Part shown: piece by piece, positions 26,155-36,619 of the stretch
How positions within the stretch are numbered: position 1 is the first letter of the stretch
Layout of the letters: every line of letters starts with the position of its first letter
Origin: Ferrimonas lipolytica
Lineage (GTDB): Bacteria; Pseudomonadota; Gammaproteobacteria; Enterobacterales; Shewanellaceae
Length of the DNA stretch: 64,000 nt
Reading direction: 5' to 3'
Assembly (NCBI RefSeq): GCF_012295575.1
Contig: NZ_CP051180.1
Location: forward strand, 3,348,001 to 3,412,000
Translations under genes and position numbers: made by a program
The notes under the pieces: generated by a model
Database searches by the model: none
The model's input: only the letters and a program-made list of their open reading frames with translations
Told to the model about the DNA's origin: nothing

Positions 26155-29100
26155 ATGAGCAGTAGGCTAAAGTTGGCTTCATTAGCGAAGTTATGGTTAT
26201 TAACGTCGATGATGATAGTTTCGGTATCGGTATCAGCATCAGAGCCGCTATTGAATTTGGACGTCAACTTCCAGCGCATCAACATTGGTGGCGAAGGCGT
26301 AACCATTACCCAGTTTCCCTCTAAACTGGAAGTCACTGAGCGGTATCGTGACTGGAGTGTTTGTCAGAATGGCCCGAGTTTCGATTGTCCGAATCCAGAG
26401 TCAGTTGAGGATGCTATCTGGGTTGACGATATTGTCCACCTATATGAGAACGTGATCACCATCGATGGGGTGCAGGTCGACGCGGTGATGCTACGCACGA
26501 GCTTTGGAGAGCATAATCCTACGAAACAAGCCGACTATGACGTGGAAGCGAGCTCCGATGATGATGGAGATTTTTGTCCGGTTTATATTGGTGATATTCA
26601 GTATGACATCCATTTTATCCTCGGTGGCAGTTTTGACCTCGATAGTATGACTTGGGAGCCGGTGAACCTGCAAAATGTGCAAGCAACCACTCGTGGATCA
26701 GGATTTGGGGACTACATGGATTTTACCGGGTTCGATCGCCTATGGATTTCTCGGTATGACAACGCTACGTCTACTAGTCCTGTAGTTGATGAGTACCACA
26801 TTGCCACTGGATTTACTCGTTTTAGGGGAAAAGGTGGCACTAATGGGCGATATGCACTGTTCTACGACAACCTATCCACCTTTAGCATGTCCATAAATTC
26901 GGCATACGCTATTAGCGACTATTCGTTAATTCGTTTCGGTGGTTATCAGGATTGGTACATCGGACCCAATGGTGCTCCATACGATGCCGTAGAGTTGGAT
27001 GTGAGTTCGCTGACATTCAGCTTGGATGGCAGCTTGGATGGCAGCACAGATAACGCCCGAGCGGTGCGAGTCGATGATGCTGAGGTGCCGCTGATTGCCG
27101 ATGGTGAACTGGTCAAGAACTTTGGCATCGTCGGTGATTCCTACAGTGAGCTCTACGACGGTTATTACCACCTTTGGCTCAGCTACGATGCGAGGCAAAT
27201 TCTTGATGGTAGCGCCGAGAAACTGCGTGTTGGGGAACATGAATTTAGTTTAGTCGACGGTGAAAACCAGAACTCGGTTCGCGCAGGTTCGGATCGAGTT
27301 GATGTCACTTTTTATGACCCGATGGATAACATGGTCCTCATCGACATTTATAAGACCGTGGAGATGAACGGTCATATTCCGGACAATCGTCGCCTTCATC
27401 CAGATGAAATGGAGGATTTAATTGAGGACATCCGCTACATCAACACCAGTGCTAACCCGACCCCAGGGGAGAGAGCTTTCTTCGTCACTCCACAGCACTT
27501 CAACTTTGGCCTAAAGGCGGGCAAGCTCAATATCGAGGTTGTTGATAACACTCCGCCGCTGGCTGAGAGTCGCACCTTGGTGGTAGCTGAGGAGTCGCTA
27601 GGCACTCCAGTTAGCCTAGCGGTTTCTGATGTTGACGGTGACCCACTGGAGATGAATATCCGCGAGTTGCCGTTGATGGGCACCATCGTTGACGGTACTG
27701 GCACTCCTTTGGTTATCAACCAAAACTTGAGCGCAGAGGCCTTTGCGCAACTCAAGTACGATGCGCCTGAAGATTACTTGCATGAGCAGAACCCGGGCCA
27801 GCTTAGTTATGCGGTAAACGATGGTTTTACTGAGGCCATTGGGGTCCTAGATATTCAGGTGTTGCCCATTAACGACGCCCCTAAAGCCGACAGTGCCTCC
27901 ATCTATGTCGACGAAGACGATGTCGACGTTGTTCCAGGGCTTGAAACACCGACTGATGCCGATAATGACAGTCTGCTGATTACCGTATTCTCCGTTCCTG
28001 ATCTGGGTTCGGTAACCCTTAATGGTATCGCAGTGCAGTTGGGGCAGGTAATCAGTGAGCAGGAGTTCACTGCGCTGCGTTATCAGGCACCTACGGTCCT
28101 GAGCGAGAACAGCGCTTCGACCCGCTTTGCCTATTTGGTAGATGACCAGCAAGACATGAGCAACAGTACTGATGAAGGTGAGCTGCTTATTACCATTGCT
28201 GCCGTTGATGACGACCCGGTGTTAACCGATGACTACGCTAGAATGGTCGAGTCGGTGGACACCGTGGCCTCCGGCCAGGTGAATGCCTTCGATGAAGAAA
28301 CTGGCCCGCAGTTGTATGTTCCTCAGCAAGCACCTTATTACTATGGGTATTTTGAACTTTTCGAAGACGGCAAATGGCAGTTTTTGCTCAATAGTTCCAC
28401 TGCAGCCTCGCTAAAAGAGGGTGAGACGAAAACCTTGCAGTTTCAGGCTAAGCTTGCCTCGGGTTGGCCATCTCAGATCATCATCGACATCGTCGGGGTT
28501 GATACCCCACCGGAGATTACCACCGGAGAGGGGAGTGTAATCGAGGATGAACGCACCTATGCCTCAGGTTCGCTGACCGCCAAAGATTTAGATGATGGTC
28601 ATCCACAGTTCATCGACAAGGTTTATCAAGGTACCTATGGAGCCTTGACGGTTAGCAATGGTAGCGGCTATAGCGGTACGTGGAACTATAGACTTGACTC
28701 GGACAAAGCCGATCCTCTGCAGCAGGACGAACAAGTTGTCGAACAATTCACCATCCTATTAAGCGATGATTATACTACCACCGTCACCATCAACATCACT
28801 GGTACCGATGACCCCTCCAAGATAAGCCGTGGTCAGGGTAGTGTGGTGGAGGATACCCAATTGACAAGCTCTGGCCAGTTGACGGTGACCGACCCTGATA
28901 ACAACATCGATGCAGTTGAGTTCAAGACTGAAATCGTTAACGGCGATTTTGGTAGCTTGTCGATAGACAGCGATGGTAGCTGGGAATACACCCTTGATAA
29001 CGACAAGGCTAACCCTCTTGGTGAGGGTGAAAAAGACTCCGATCTGCTAACGGTGAGTCTGGCCGACGGCCGCACCACCACAGTAGTGATCTACATTACC

Positions 29101-32100
29101 GGTGTTGATGATGCACCGGAAGTATCTGAGGGCCAGGGCAGCGTGGTTGAAGATACTCAGCCAAGGACGTCAGGTACCCTGATAGTGACCGATGTTGACG
29201 GTCCTAAGCTCAGCTTTACTGAACAAGTTTTGAAAGGTAGCTATGGCACCTTCTTTATTAAGTTAGATGGCAGCTGGTCCTATAACCTAGATGAGCAACT
29301 GGCGAACCCGTTAGCTCAGGATGAAACGATACAGGAGCTGTTTACCGCAACGCTAAGCAACGCAATGACTACCAAGGTGACCATTGATGTGATGGGTAGC
29401 GATGATCCCGCAGTTATATACTCGGAGTTGCAATACGTTTATGAAGATACTCGATTGCAAGCCAGTGGCCAATTCAGGGTCAGCGACCCAGATAGCCCGT
29501 TGCCAACCTTCGATACTTTCAGTAAGACCAGTGCCTATGGCGAGGTCAACCTCGAAGAGGATGGGCGTTGGAACTACTTGCTTGATAATGACAAAGTCAA
29601 TCATTTCGCAAAGGGTGACTCAGAAACAGAGACTTATCCGGTTGAGTTGAGTGACGGTTCCACCTCTGAGTTGAAGATCGTGATCCATGGCACCGATGAC
29701 CCAGCTGAGATCAGCGCTGGTGTTGGCGCTGTTGTCGAGGACAGCCAACCTGCGACTTCTGGCCTATTGGTCGCCACCGATGTAGATAGTCCATCGTTGG
29801 CCTTCAAGGCTGCTGAGCTGAACGGCAGCTATGGCAAGCTTACCGTGAGCGCGGACGGCAGCTGGGGCTACCTCTTGGACGAGCGCGCCGATGCGCTGGC
29901 TCAAGATCAGGCGGCCACTGACCAGTTGACCTTAACCCTAAATGATAACCAATCCACTACCACGGTAACCATCAGCATCACTGGCACCGATGATAAGCCT
30001 GTGATTGAAGAGGGCAGCGGCAGCGTGGTGGAGGACTCTAAGCCTACGACTTCCGGCACCTTGGTCGCCTTTGATGCCGATGATCCAACCCTAAAGCCAG
30101 TTGCCGCCGTTATTCTCGGGGATTATGGCAGCTTCACAATTGCCGTTGACGGCAGTTGGACTTACCAGCTGGACGAACGAGCCGATGCCCTCACTGAGGG
30201 ACAGTCGCTGACCAAGGTGTTTACCGTTAACCTGACCAGTGGTGAAGCCACCAAGGTGACCATCGCTATTAGCGGTATTGATGATGTTCCAGTGATCTCC
30301 GAGGGTGTCGGATCTGTGGTGGAGAATACCCAAATCCAAGCGTCAGGCCAATTGACTGCCACCGATGCTGATAACCCTGAGCTGAGCTTTATCGCCGCTG
30401 AGTTTGAGGGCACCTTTGGCGACCTAGTGGTTAACGCCGATGGTAACTGGGAGTATCAGCTTGATGAGCGTGCCGAGGTGCTGGGACAAGATCAACAGGA
30501 GCTTGATGGCTTTGTTGTTGCCCTAAATGACGACAGCGCAACCCATATCAATATTACGGTTACTGGCATCAATGATGAACCGTTAGCGGTAGACGACTCC
30601 TCAGAGTTGGACGAGGATGCGCTGACTGTTATCGAGGTGCTGAGTAATGATATCGACGCCGAACACAGCATCGATCCAGCTAGCGTGATGGTAACGACTA
30701 AGCCTGAGAATGGCAGTGTCGAGGTTAACGTCAACAATGGCAGCATTAACTATCAGCCAGACGCCAACTACGCCGGTTCTGACAGCTTCCAATATCGCTT
30801 TACCGATGCTGATGGTGCCCAGTCAAACATTGCAACCGTATCACTGACCATTCGTGAGCTTAACGATGCACCGCTGGTGGTGAATGACTCAGCCATGACA
30901 GAAGAGGATGTTGCAGTTGAAGTCGACGTGTTGGCCAACGACAGTGAGATTGATAGCGAAGACAGCATTGATGCATCCAGCTTGGAGATCGTCACCGAGC
31001 CGAACCACGGTACGGTGGCTATTGTCGATGGTAAATTGTGGTATACCCCAGCGCTAAACCAAACCGCAGCTGCCCAGCTGAGTTATCGAGTGGCTGATAG
31101 CTTTGGCCTTTACTCCGAAGCAGCCTTAGTGGTTGTGGCAATTAGCGGCCTGAATGACGCCCCAGTTGCTCGCGACGACAGCTTTGAAATTGATGAAGAT
31201 ACACCGCTTGTTCTCACGCTGCTAGCTAACGACGAAGATGTCGACAGCGTGCTTGGCAATGAATCGGTGCGTATCCTGACTCAGCCTGACAACGCCAGCG
31301 TGTCGCAGGATGAGGCGGGCAACTGGCAATTCCTCTCAGAGACGCATGTCAATGGCAACTTCGAGTTCCAGTACTTGCTGATCGATGACAATGAACTGGC
31401 CTCTCAACCTGCCACGGTGACCGTCGAGGTGCTGGCTGTCAACGATGCGCCAATAGCGCAGGATGACAGTGCCCAATTGTTGGAGGATGGTGATGTCAGT
31501 ATCAACGTTCTGGGTAACGACAGCGACGTCGATGGTGAATTGGTGCTATCGAGTATCGATATCGTCACTGCACCGCAATATGGCGAAGTGACCCTCGATA
31601 GGACTTCCGGCTTGGTTCGTTATCAAGCTGCAGCCAACCACTATGGCAGTGACAGCTTTGTCTACCGAGTTCAGGATGACCTTGGGGCGTGGTCTAACAC
31701 TGCGGTGGTTGAGCTCAATATCGCTGCGGTCAATGACGCTCCCGAGGCGGTCGATGATGTGGCAACGGTAATTGAGAGCGACAGCGTTATCATTGCGGTA
31801 TTGACCAATGACTTCGATACCGATGGTGAGTTGATGCCACAAAGCGTAACCGTGATGGCAGCGCCGAGCCATGGTGAGGTTGAGCTTAATGCTGACGGTA
31901 GCATTCGTTATACCCCGCAGCCAGACTACTACGGCGCGGATAAATTTAGCTACCAGATCGCTGATGAAATCGGTGAACTGTCGAACATCGCTCAGGTGGC
32001 GATTACCGTGATATCCAATAATGGCATACCCGTTGCCAAAGATGACAGCTACACCTTGGCGGAAGGCGAGTTGCTCAGCATCAACGATGGTGTACTGCTG

Positions 32101-35100
32101 AATGACAGTGACGCCGATGCAGACCCCATAACTGCGGAGCTGGTTACCAAGCCGAGCTACGGTGAGCTGATCCTAAACAGCGACGGTAGCTTCAGCTACC
32201 AGCACGACGGCAGCGAGCAGCGCAGTGACAGCTTCAGCTATCGCGTCAGCGACGGTGAAGCGGTGTCTGATAATGCCAACGTTAGCCTGACGATCAGCAA
32301 TGTTAACGACGCGCCGTTGGCCAACGATGACAGCCAAACCACTCTGGAAGAACTGCCTGTAACCATCATGGTGTTAGCAAATGACAGCGATGCCGATGGC
32401 GACGCCCTGAGCGTAACCTTGCTGAGTCAACCAACCCTGGGACAAGCTACGGTGCTGGATTCCGGCTCGGTGCTGTACCAGCCTTGGCCAAACCTCAACG
32501 GTGGCGATAGCTTTAACTATCAGATCAACGACGGTAACGGTGGCATTGCCAATGCCAAGGTCGCCATTACCATCGGCGGCGTCAATGATGCGCCAGTCGC
32601 GATGGACGACAGCGCCGTGACCGACAACCGCACTGGGGTGATGGTAGATGTGTTAGCCAACGACAGCGACGCAGATGGCGACACCCTAACGCTGGTGAGT
32701 GCTGAAGTGGCTGTGGGGCAGGTGCTCATCAATCCAGATCAGACCCTGAGTTATCAACCAGATCCTGAGGTGCTCGGTGAAATGCCGATCTCCTATCAGA
32801 TCAGTGATGGTAACGGTGGCCTGGCTAACGCCTTAGTTACCGTTACCGTGGTGAGCAACAATGCTCCACCGGTAGCCAACGACGACGAGTTGGTACTGGC
32901 CAGTGGTCAGACTGAAGCGCAGATCGACGTACTGGTTAACGACATCGATGCTGATGGCGATAGCTTAGCCTTGATTGGCGCGGCGGCCAGTGAAGGCTCG
33001 GTAACCATTGCCAGCAATCAATTGCGCTTCGTGACAGGCGATAACTTCAGTGGCTTCGCTAGCATCAGCTACCGCATCAGTGACGGCTTTGGCGGCGAAG
33101 ATTCCGCCGTGGTTACGGTTATCGACGAAGACGCACTCAAGCCGGTGATCACCGTACCTGATTCCGCTTACGTTGATGCCAGTGGCCTCTTTACCAAGGT
33201 AAACCTAGGAACCGCAACCGCAGAGGATCGTTACGGCAATCCGTTGCCGGTAAGCCTGATTGACGGCCTGCCGTTCTTCCAACCTGGAGACAACACCGCC
33301 TTCTGGCAAGCCTGCGATGACGAGGGCCGCTGTGCCACCGCACCGCAAAAGGTGTATGTACGACCGCTGATCTCCATCGCCAAGGATCAGGTGGTGCTTG
33401 AAGGCGACGAGGTAGAGGTGGCAGTGGTGATGAACGGAGCACACTTCGAGTACCCGGTTACCGTTCCATTTACTGTGTCTGGCGATGCAGATAATGCCGA
33501 CCATGATCTGCAAGCGGGTGAAGTGATAATCGAGTCCGGCTCCTCAGCTTCGATCCGTTTCCGCGTTGTTCAAGATGAACTGCTTGAAGGTGACGAAACC
33601 CTGCTTATTGAGTTAGCAGAAGGCATCAACCGAGGTAACAAGCACAACCATGAGATTGTGATCTCTGAGTCCAACCTAGCGCCAGAGCTTACCTTGGCAG
33701 CCTATCAGGCCGGTGAGCCTCGGCTAATCGCATTCCAACAGCAAGGGATGATGGAGGTTGAGGCGCAACTGGTTGATCCGAATCTCGGCGACAGTCATCA
33801 GTTGGTATGGCAGTTGGATGATGCCGTCGTCGATCTTGATGCCGACGACTACCGCGTTAGTTTCGAGCCGAGCAAGATGGAAGTCGGCTTGTACCCATTG
33901 TCGCTGACTGTAACTGATAACGGTGGCCTGTCAGATACCTCTGCTCTCTATATCGAGGTGCGTAGCAGTGCTGTGGCGCTGATGCCAAACCAAGACAGCG
34001 ATGGCGATCTGATCCCAGATGCGCAAGAGGGCTATGTCGATAGTGACTACGACGGTATTCCTGATTACTTGGACCAGATGACCGACGAATGCAATGTCTT
34101 GCCGGAAACAGTTGATAACTGGGACGGTTACATCGTTGAAGGTGATCCAGCGGTATGTCTTCGAACTGGGGCTTACAGTGCTCAAGGCGTAACCGGTGGT
34201 GCTCAGATCGTCGATGAGGATATTGCTGTCGAGGGTGATGAGCTGGGTGTTGATACCGAGGCGCAGAACATCGGCGGCATCTTCGACTTTATCGCCTACA
34301 ACCTACCGGAGTCTGGTCAGCAGTTGCAGGTGGTGATGCCACAACGCTTGGCCATTCCAGCTGATGCGGTGTACCGCAAGTTCCTGCCGAACGAAGGCTG
34401 GATAACTCTGGTAGAGGATCTGTTTAACCTAGTTCACTCTGCACCAGGGGAGCCGGGCTTCTGTCCCCCACCAGGTGGAGATGTATGGACGCCAGGGCTA
34501 ACCGAAGGACACTGGTGTGTGCAGCTGACCTTGGTGGATGGTGGTCGTTACGATGCCGACGGTATGGTTAACGGTACTGTGGTCGATCCGGGGGGCGTTG
34601 CGGTGCTGCTGAGTGATAACACTATTCCGGTGGCACTCGATGACAGCATTACCCTGCGTGCCGGTGAGCAGACCGAGATCTGGGTGCTGGACAACGACAG
34701 CGATGCCGATGGTGACGCATTGACCGTGGTATCCGCTTCCGCGTCTTTTGGTGAGGTAACCATTAATGACGATGGTTCCGTCAGCTATCTGGCTCCGGAA
34801 AACTATCTGGGCAGCGACAACATCCGTTACGGCATCAGTGATGGCCAAGGTGGCAGTGCCTATGCCGAGGTAGCGGTTACGGTGTACGTTAACCGTGCAC
34901 CTGTGGCCGAAGATGATACTGCACAGATGTTCGACGGCGAACAGATCGATTTACCAGTGTTAGCGAACGACAGCGACGCCGATGATGATGTGCTTCGCAT
35001 CGTCGATGTAACCGCATCAGCTGGGAGTGTCAGCATTATTGACGATGGCAAGCTGCGCTTTGAGGCGCCAGAAGGCTTTGTGGGTAATGTGGTGATTGAA

Positions 35101-36459
35101 TATAGCGTATCGGATGGGGCCGGAGGCCTTGCTACTGCAACGGTCATCGTAACGGTCACAGCGAATCAAGTTGTTAAAACTGAAGGAGGCAGTGGCGGTA
35201 GTATGAGCCATGGTTGGATAGTACTGCTGATGTTCGCGGCGGCGTGGCGTCGCTTGTCACAGCAGCGGATGGGAGCGGCCGTGCTGGCTGCCATCGCCCT
35301 GATGAGCTCGGCAGCCAATGCGGCCGGGCCAGAGGGTAAGGAGTCCAAGGCGCTTAAGTCTTGGTTCGTCAGCGGCCAGTTGAACTGGGCGGCCAGCCAG
35401 GTGGATGAGTCAGATCTTAACGGAGACTTTACCGATGCAGGCATCAATGCCTCGGTGCTGTCGCTGGATGAAGCACGCCTGGGTTGGGGATTAGGGCTGG
35501 GCTACTTCGTAACCGATAACTGGTTCGTTGAGGCGGGTTACCTGGATACCGGCGAGGTAGAGCTCACCCTGCAAGGGATCTTCGATGATACCGAGCAGTT
35601 TTTCGATACGGTTGAACACATCTACCCAGAATCAGGCAGTGGTCCATACGCGCAATTGGGTTATCGCTATCAGCTTTCGCCGCAATTCTCGTTGAGCGGC
35701 AAAGTCGGGGCCTTCTTCTGGCAAGGGGACTACGATAGCTTCTCACTATCAGGAAACGGTAGGGGCTCGGATGCACCGAGCGGCACCGATCTGCTTTATG
35801 GCATCAGTGCTGATTATCGATTTGCTGATAACTGGGTGGCTTCAATGCAAGCGCAGCGGATTGAGTTTGATAACTACCCAACCCATATGATTGGCCTGAA
35901 TCTGGCTTACCACTTTGGTGCAGCAAAGCAACCGGCATCTACCGTGACTAAACCGATCACAGCAAAGCCTGTAGTTGTGGCAGATGGTGATGGTGATGGT
36001 GATGGCGTGCAGGATCGAATGGACCAATGTGCGCAAACACCGGTTACTGATGCGGTGGATGAGTTCGGCTGTACTCGTTGGCAAAAAACTTCGACCAAGC
36101 TGAAGTTACAGATCTTGTTTGCCAACGACAGTGACGTCGTTGCCGCTGAATATGATCCGGCTTTAGCAGAGGCAGCTGAAATAATTACAGCGCACAACTT
36201 GCAACATGTGCCCATCAGCGGCCATAGCTCTTCACCTGCAGGCCGTGCCTACAATCAGGAGTTGTCTGAACGTCGAGCTGAAGCAGTGAAAACCATTTTG
36301 GTCGAGCATTACCAGCTGTTACCGGAACAGTTAGATGTACAGGCCAAGGGAGAAAGTGAACTCAAGGTATCAGGCGATAGCGAAGCACACCATGCGCAGA
36401 ATCGCCGGGTTGAGATTGAGCTTTCTTTTCCCGAGAAGAATGCACTGAAACGGCAGTAA
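26155..36459 (+). CDS. giant surface protein: VCBS and tandem-95 repeats, GlyGly-CTERM-like tail, fused to an OmpA-type protein
   Basis: 3434 residues. Approximate order: signal peptide 1-28 (SMMIVSVSVSASE); unique Asp-rich N-domain to 462; two CSPG/cadherin-like units 463-683; eight VCBS-type repeats 684-1471 (GSVVEDTQ, SGQLTVTD, DGSWEYTLD, then TGTDD); tandem-95/cadherin-like repeats 1472-2324 (NDAPVA-DDS, VLANDSDADGD, YQP); HYR-like 2325-2404; Calx-beta-like 2405-2508; PKD-like 2507-2606; TSP3 2612-2643 (DSDGDLIPD); a choice-of-anchor-like domain to 2822 (PGLTEGHWCVQLT); two more tandem-95 units to 3010; GlyGly-CTERM-like tail about 3011-3037 (GGSGGSMSHGW, hydrophobic stretch, RR). An internal second signal follows (MGAAVLAAIALMSSAANA, from 3039), then a beta-barrel, TSP3 (DGDGDGVQDRMDQC) and an OmpA C-terminal peptidoglycan-binding domain (ELSERRAEAVKTIL, NRRVEIEL). 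The many Asp-rich turns suggest Ca2+ binding. It is likely an adhesin or biofilm protein. No type I secretion genes are nearby. Confidence 0.88.
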   Translation: MSSRLKLASLAKLWLLTSMMIVSVSVSASEPLLNLDVNFQRINIGGEGVTITQFPSKLEVTERYRDWSVCQNGPSFDCPNPESVEDAIWVDDIVHLYENVITIDGVQVDAVMLRTSFGEHNPTKQADYDVEASSDDDGDFCPVYIGDIQYDIHFILGGSFDLDSMTWEPVNLQNVQATTRGSGFGDYMDFTGFDRLWISRYDNATSTSPVVDEYHIATGFTRFRGKGGTNGRYALFYDNLSTFSMSINSAYAISDYSLIRFGGYQDWYIGPNGAPYDAVELDVSSLTFSLDGSLDGSTDNARAVRVDDAEVPLIADGELVKNFGIVGDSYSELYDGYYHLWLSYDARQILDGSAEKLRVGEHEFSLVDGENQNSVRAGSDRVDVTFYDPMDNMVLIDIYKTVEMNGHIPDNRRLHPDEMEDLIEDIRYINTSANPTPGERAFFVTPQHFNFGLKAGKLNIEVVDNTPPLAESRTLVVAEESLGTPVSLAVSDVDGDPLEMNIRELPLMGTIVDGTGTPLVINQNLSAEAFAQLKYDAPEDYLHEQNPGQLSYAVNDGFTEAIGVLDIQVLPINDAPKADSASIYVDEDDVDVVPGLETPTDADNDSLLITVFSVPDLGSVTLNGIAVQLGQVISEQEFTALRYQAPTVLSENSASTRFAYLVDDQQDMSNSTDEGELLITIAAVDDDPVLTDDYARMVESVDTVASGQVNAFDEETGPQLYVPQQAPYYYGYFELFEDGKWQFLLNSSTAASLKEGETKTLQFQAKLASGWPSQIIIDIVGVDTPPEITTGEGSVIEDERTYASGSLTAKDLDDGHPQFIDKVYQGTYGALTVSNGSGYSGTWNYRLDSDKADPLQQDEQVVEQFTILLSDDYTTTVTINITGTDDPSKISRGQGSVVEDTQLTSSGQLTVTDPDNNIDAVEFKTEIVNGDFGSLSIDSDGSWEYTLDNDKANPLGEGEKDSDLLTVSLADGRTTTVVIYITGVDDAPEVSEGQGSVVEDTQPRTSGTLIVTDVDGPKLSFTEQVLKGSYGTFFIKLDGSWSYNLDEQLANPLAQDETIQELFTATLSNAMTTKVTIDVMGSDDPAVIYSELQYVYEDTRLQASGQFRVSDPDSPLPTFDTFSKTSAYGEVNLEEDGRWNYLLDNDKVNHFAKGDSETETYPVELSDGSTSELKIVIHGTDDPAEISAGVGAVVEDSQPATSGLLVATDVDSPSLAFKAAELNGSYGKLTVSADGSWGYLLDERADALAQDQAATDQLTLTLNDNQSTTTVTISITGTDDKPVIEEGSGSVVEDSKPTTSGTLVAFDADDPTLKPVAAVILGDYGSFTIAVDGSWTYQLDERADALTEGQSLTKVFTVNLTSGEATKVTIAISGIDDVPVISEGVGSVVENTQIQASGQLTATDADNPELSFIAAEFEGTFGDLVVNADGNWEYQLDERAEVLGQDQQELDGFVVALNDDSATHINITVTGINDEPLAVDDSSELDEDALTVIEVLSNDIDAEHSIDPASVMVTTKPENGSVEVNVNNGSINYQPDANYAGSDSFQYRFTDADGAQSNIATVSLTIRELNDAPLVVNDSAMTEEDVAVEVDVLANDSEIDSEDSIDASSLEIVTEPNHGTVAIVDGKLWYTPALNQTAAAQLSYRVADSFGLYSEAALVVVAISGLNDAPVARDDSFEIDEDTPLVLTLLANDEDVDSVLGNESVRILTQPDNASVSQDEAGNWQFLSETHVNGNFEFQYLLIDDNELASQPATVTVEVLAVNDAPIAQDDSAQLLEDGDVSINVLGNDSDVDGELVLSSIDIVTAPQYGEVTLDRTSGLVRYQAAANHYGSDSFVYRVQDDLGAWSNTAVVELNIAAVNDAPEAVDDVATVIESDSVIIAVLTNDFDTDGELMPQSVTVMAAPSHGEVELNADGSIRYTPQPDYYGADKFSYQIADEIGELSNIAQVAITVISNNGIPVAKDDSYTLAEGELLSINDGVLLNDSDADADPITAELVTKPSYGELILNSDGSFSYQHDGSEQRSDSFSYRVSDGEAVSDNANVSLTISNVNDAPLANDDSQTTLEELPVTIMVLANDSDADGDALSVTLLSQPTLGQATVLDSGSVLYQPWPNLNGGDSFNYQINDGNGGIANAKVAITIGGVNDAPVAMDDSAVTDNRTGVMVDVLANDSDADGDTLTLVSAEVAVGQVLINPDQTLSYQPDPEVLGEMPISYQISDGNGGLANALVTVTVVSNNAPPVANDDELVLASGQTEAQIDVLVNDIDADGDSLALIGAAASEGSVTIASNQLRFVTGDNFSGFASISYRISDGFGGEDSAVVTVIDEDALKPVITVPDSAYVDASGLFTKVNLGTATAEDRYGNPLPVSLIDGLPFFQPGDNTAFWQACDDEGRCATAPQKVYVRPLISIAKDQVVLEGDEVEVAVVMNGAHFEYPVTVPFTVSGDADNADHDLQAGEVIIESGSSASIRFRVVQDELLEGDETLLIELAEGINRGNKHNHEIVISESNLAPELTLAAYQAGEPRLIAFQQQGMMEVEAQLVDPNLGDSHQLVWQLDDAVVDLDADDYRVSFEPSKMEVGLYPLSLTVTDNGGLSDTSALYIEVRSSAVALMPNQDSDGDLIPDAQEGYVDSDYDGIPDYLDQMTDECNVLPETVDNWDGYIVEGDPAVCLRTGAYSAQGVTGGAQIVDEDIAVEGDELGVDTEAQNIGGIFDFIAYNLPESGQQLQVVMPQRLAIPADAVYRKFLPNEGWITLVEDLFNLVHSAPGEPGFCPPPGGDVWTPGLTEGHWCVQLTLVDGGRYDADGMVNGTVVDPGGVAVLLSDNTIPVALDDSITLRAGEQTEIWVLDNDSDADGDALTVVSASASFGEVTINDDGSVSYLAPENYLGSDNIRYGISDGQGGSAYAEVAVTVYVNRAPVAEDDTAQMFDGEQIDLPVLANDSDADDDVLRIVDVTASAGSVSIIDDGKLRFEAPEGFVGNVVIEYSVSDGAGGLATATVIVTVTANQVVKTEGGSGGSMSHGWIVLLMFAAAWRRLSQQRMGAAVLAAIALMSSAANAAGPEGKESKALKSWFVSGQLNWAASQVDESDLNGDFTDAGINASVLSLDEARLGWGLGLGYFVTDNWFVEAGYLDTGEVELTLQGIFDDTEQFFDTVEHIYPESGSGPYAQLGYRYQLSPQFSLSGKVGAFFWQGDYDSFSLSGNGRGSDAPSGTDLLYGISADYRFADNWVASMQAQRIEFDNYPTHMIGLNLAYHFGAAKQPASTVTKPITAKPVVVADGDGDGDGVQDRMDQCAQTPVTDAVDEFGCTRWQKTSTKLKLQILFANDSDVVAAEYDPALAEAAEIITAHNLQHVPISGHSSSPAGRAYNQELSERRAEAVKTILVEHYQLLPEQLDVQAKGESELKVSGDSEAHHAQNRRVEIELSFPEKNALKRQ

Positions 36460-36523
36460 GGTTGAAGGCTGTCCGGCGTTAAACTACCACCGCTTAAGCC
36501 TGTAACCTTAAACACAGTAAAAG

Positions 36524-36553
36524 CCGTCATTACCTTGGTAATGACGGTTTTTT
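36524..36553 (+). terminator. rho-independent terminator after the giant gene
   Basis: CCGTCATTACC pairs with GGTAATGACGG around TT, followed by TTTTTT. It is 65 bp past the stop. Confidence 0.92.
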
Positions 36554-36619
36554 GGTGTTTTACCATCGCTCTAGTTAAGGACTGAGGTCAATCACCACTG
36601 GTTCAGGACTGTTGTATAA

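Noticed and set aside
28204-33126. Regular repeated words inside the giant gene, at first sight CRISPR-like or satellite DNA
   Set aside because: The period is about 290-300 bp in frame and encodes VCBS and tandem-95 domains. There are no short identical repeats with unique spacers.
26155-36459. Giant protein as a type I secreted RTX adhesin
   Set aside because: It has an N-terminal Sec signal and ends in an OmpA domain. No RTX nonapeptide block and no type I secretion genes are present in the window.
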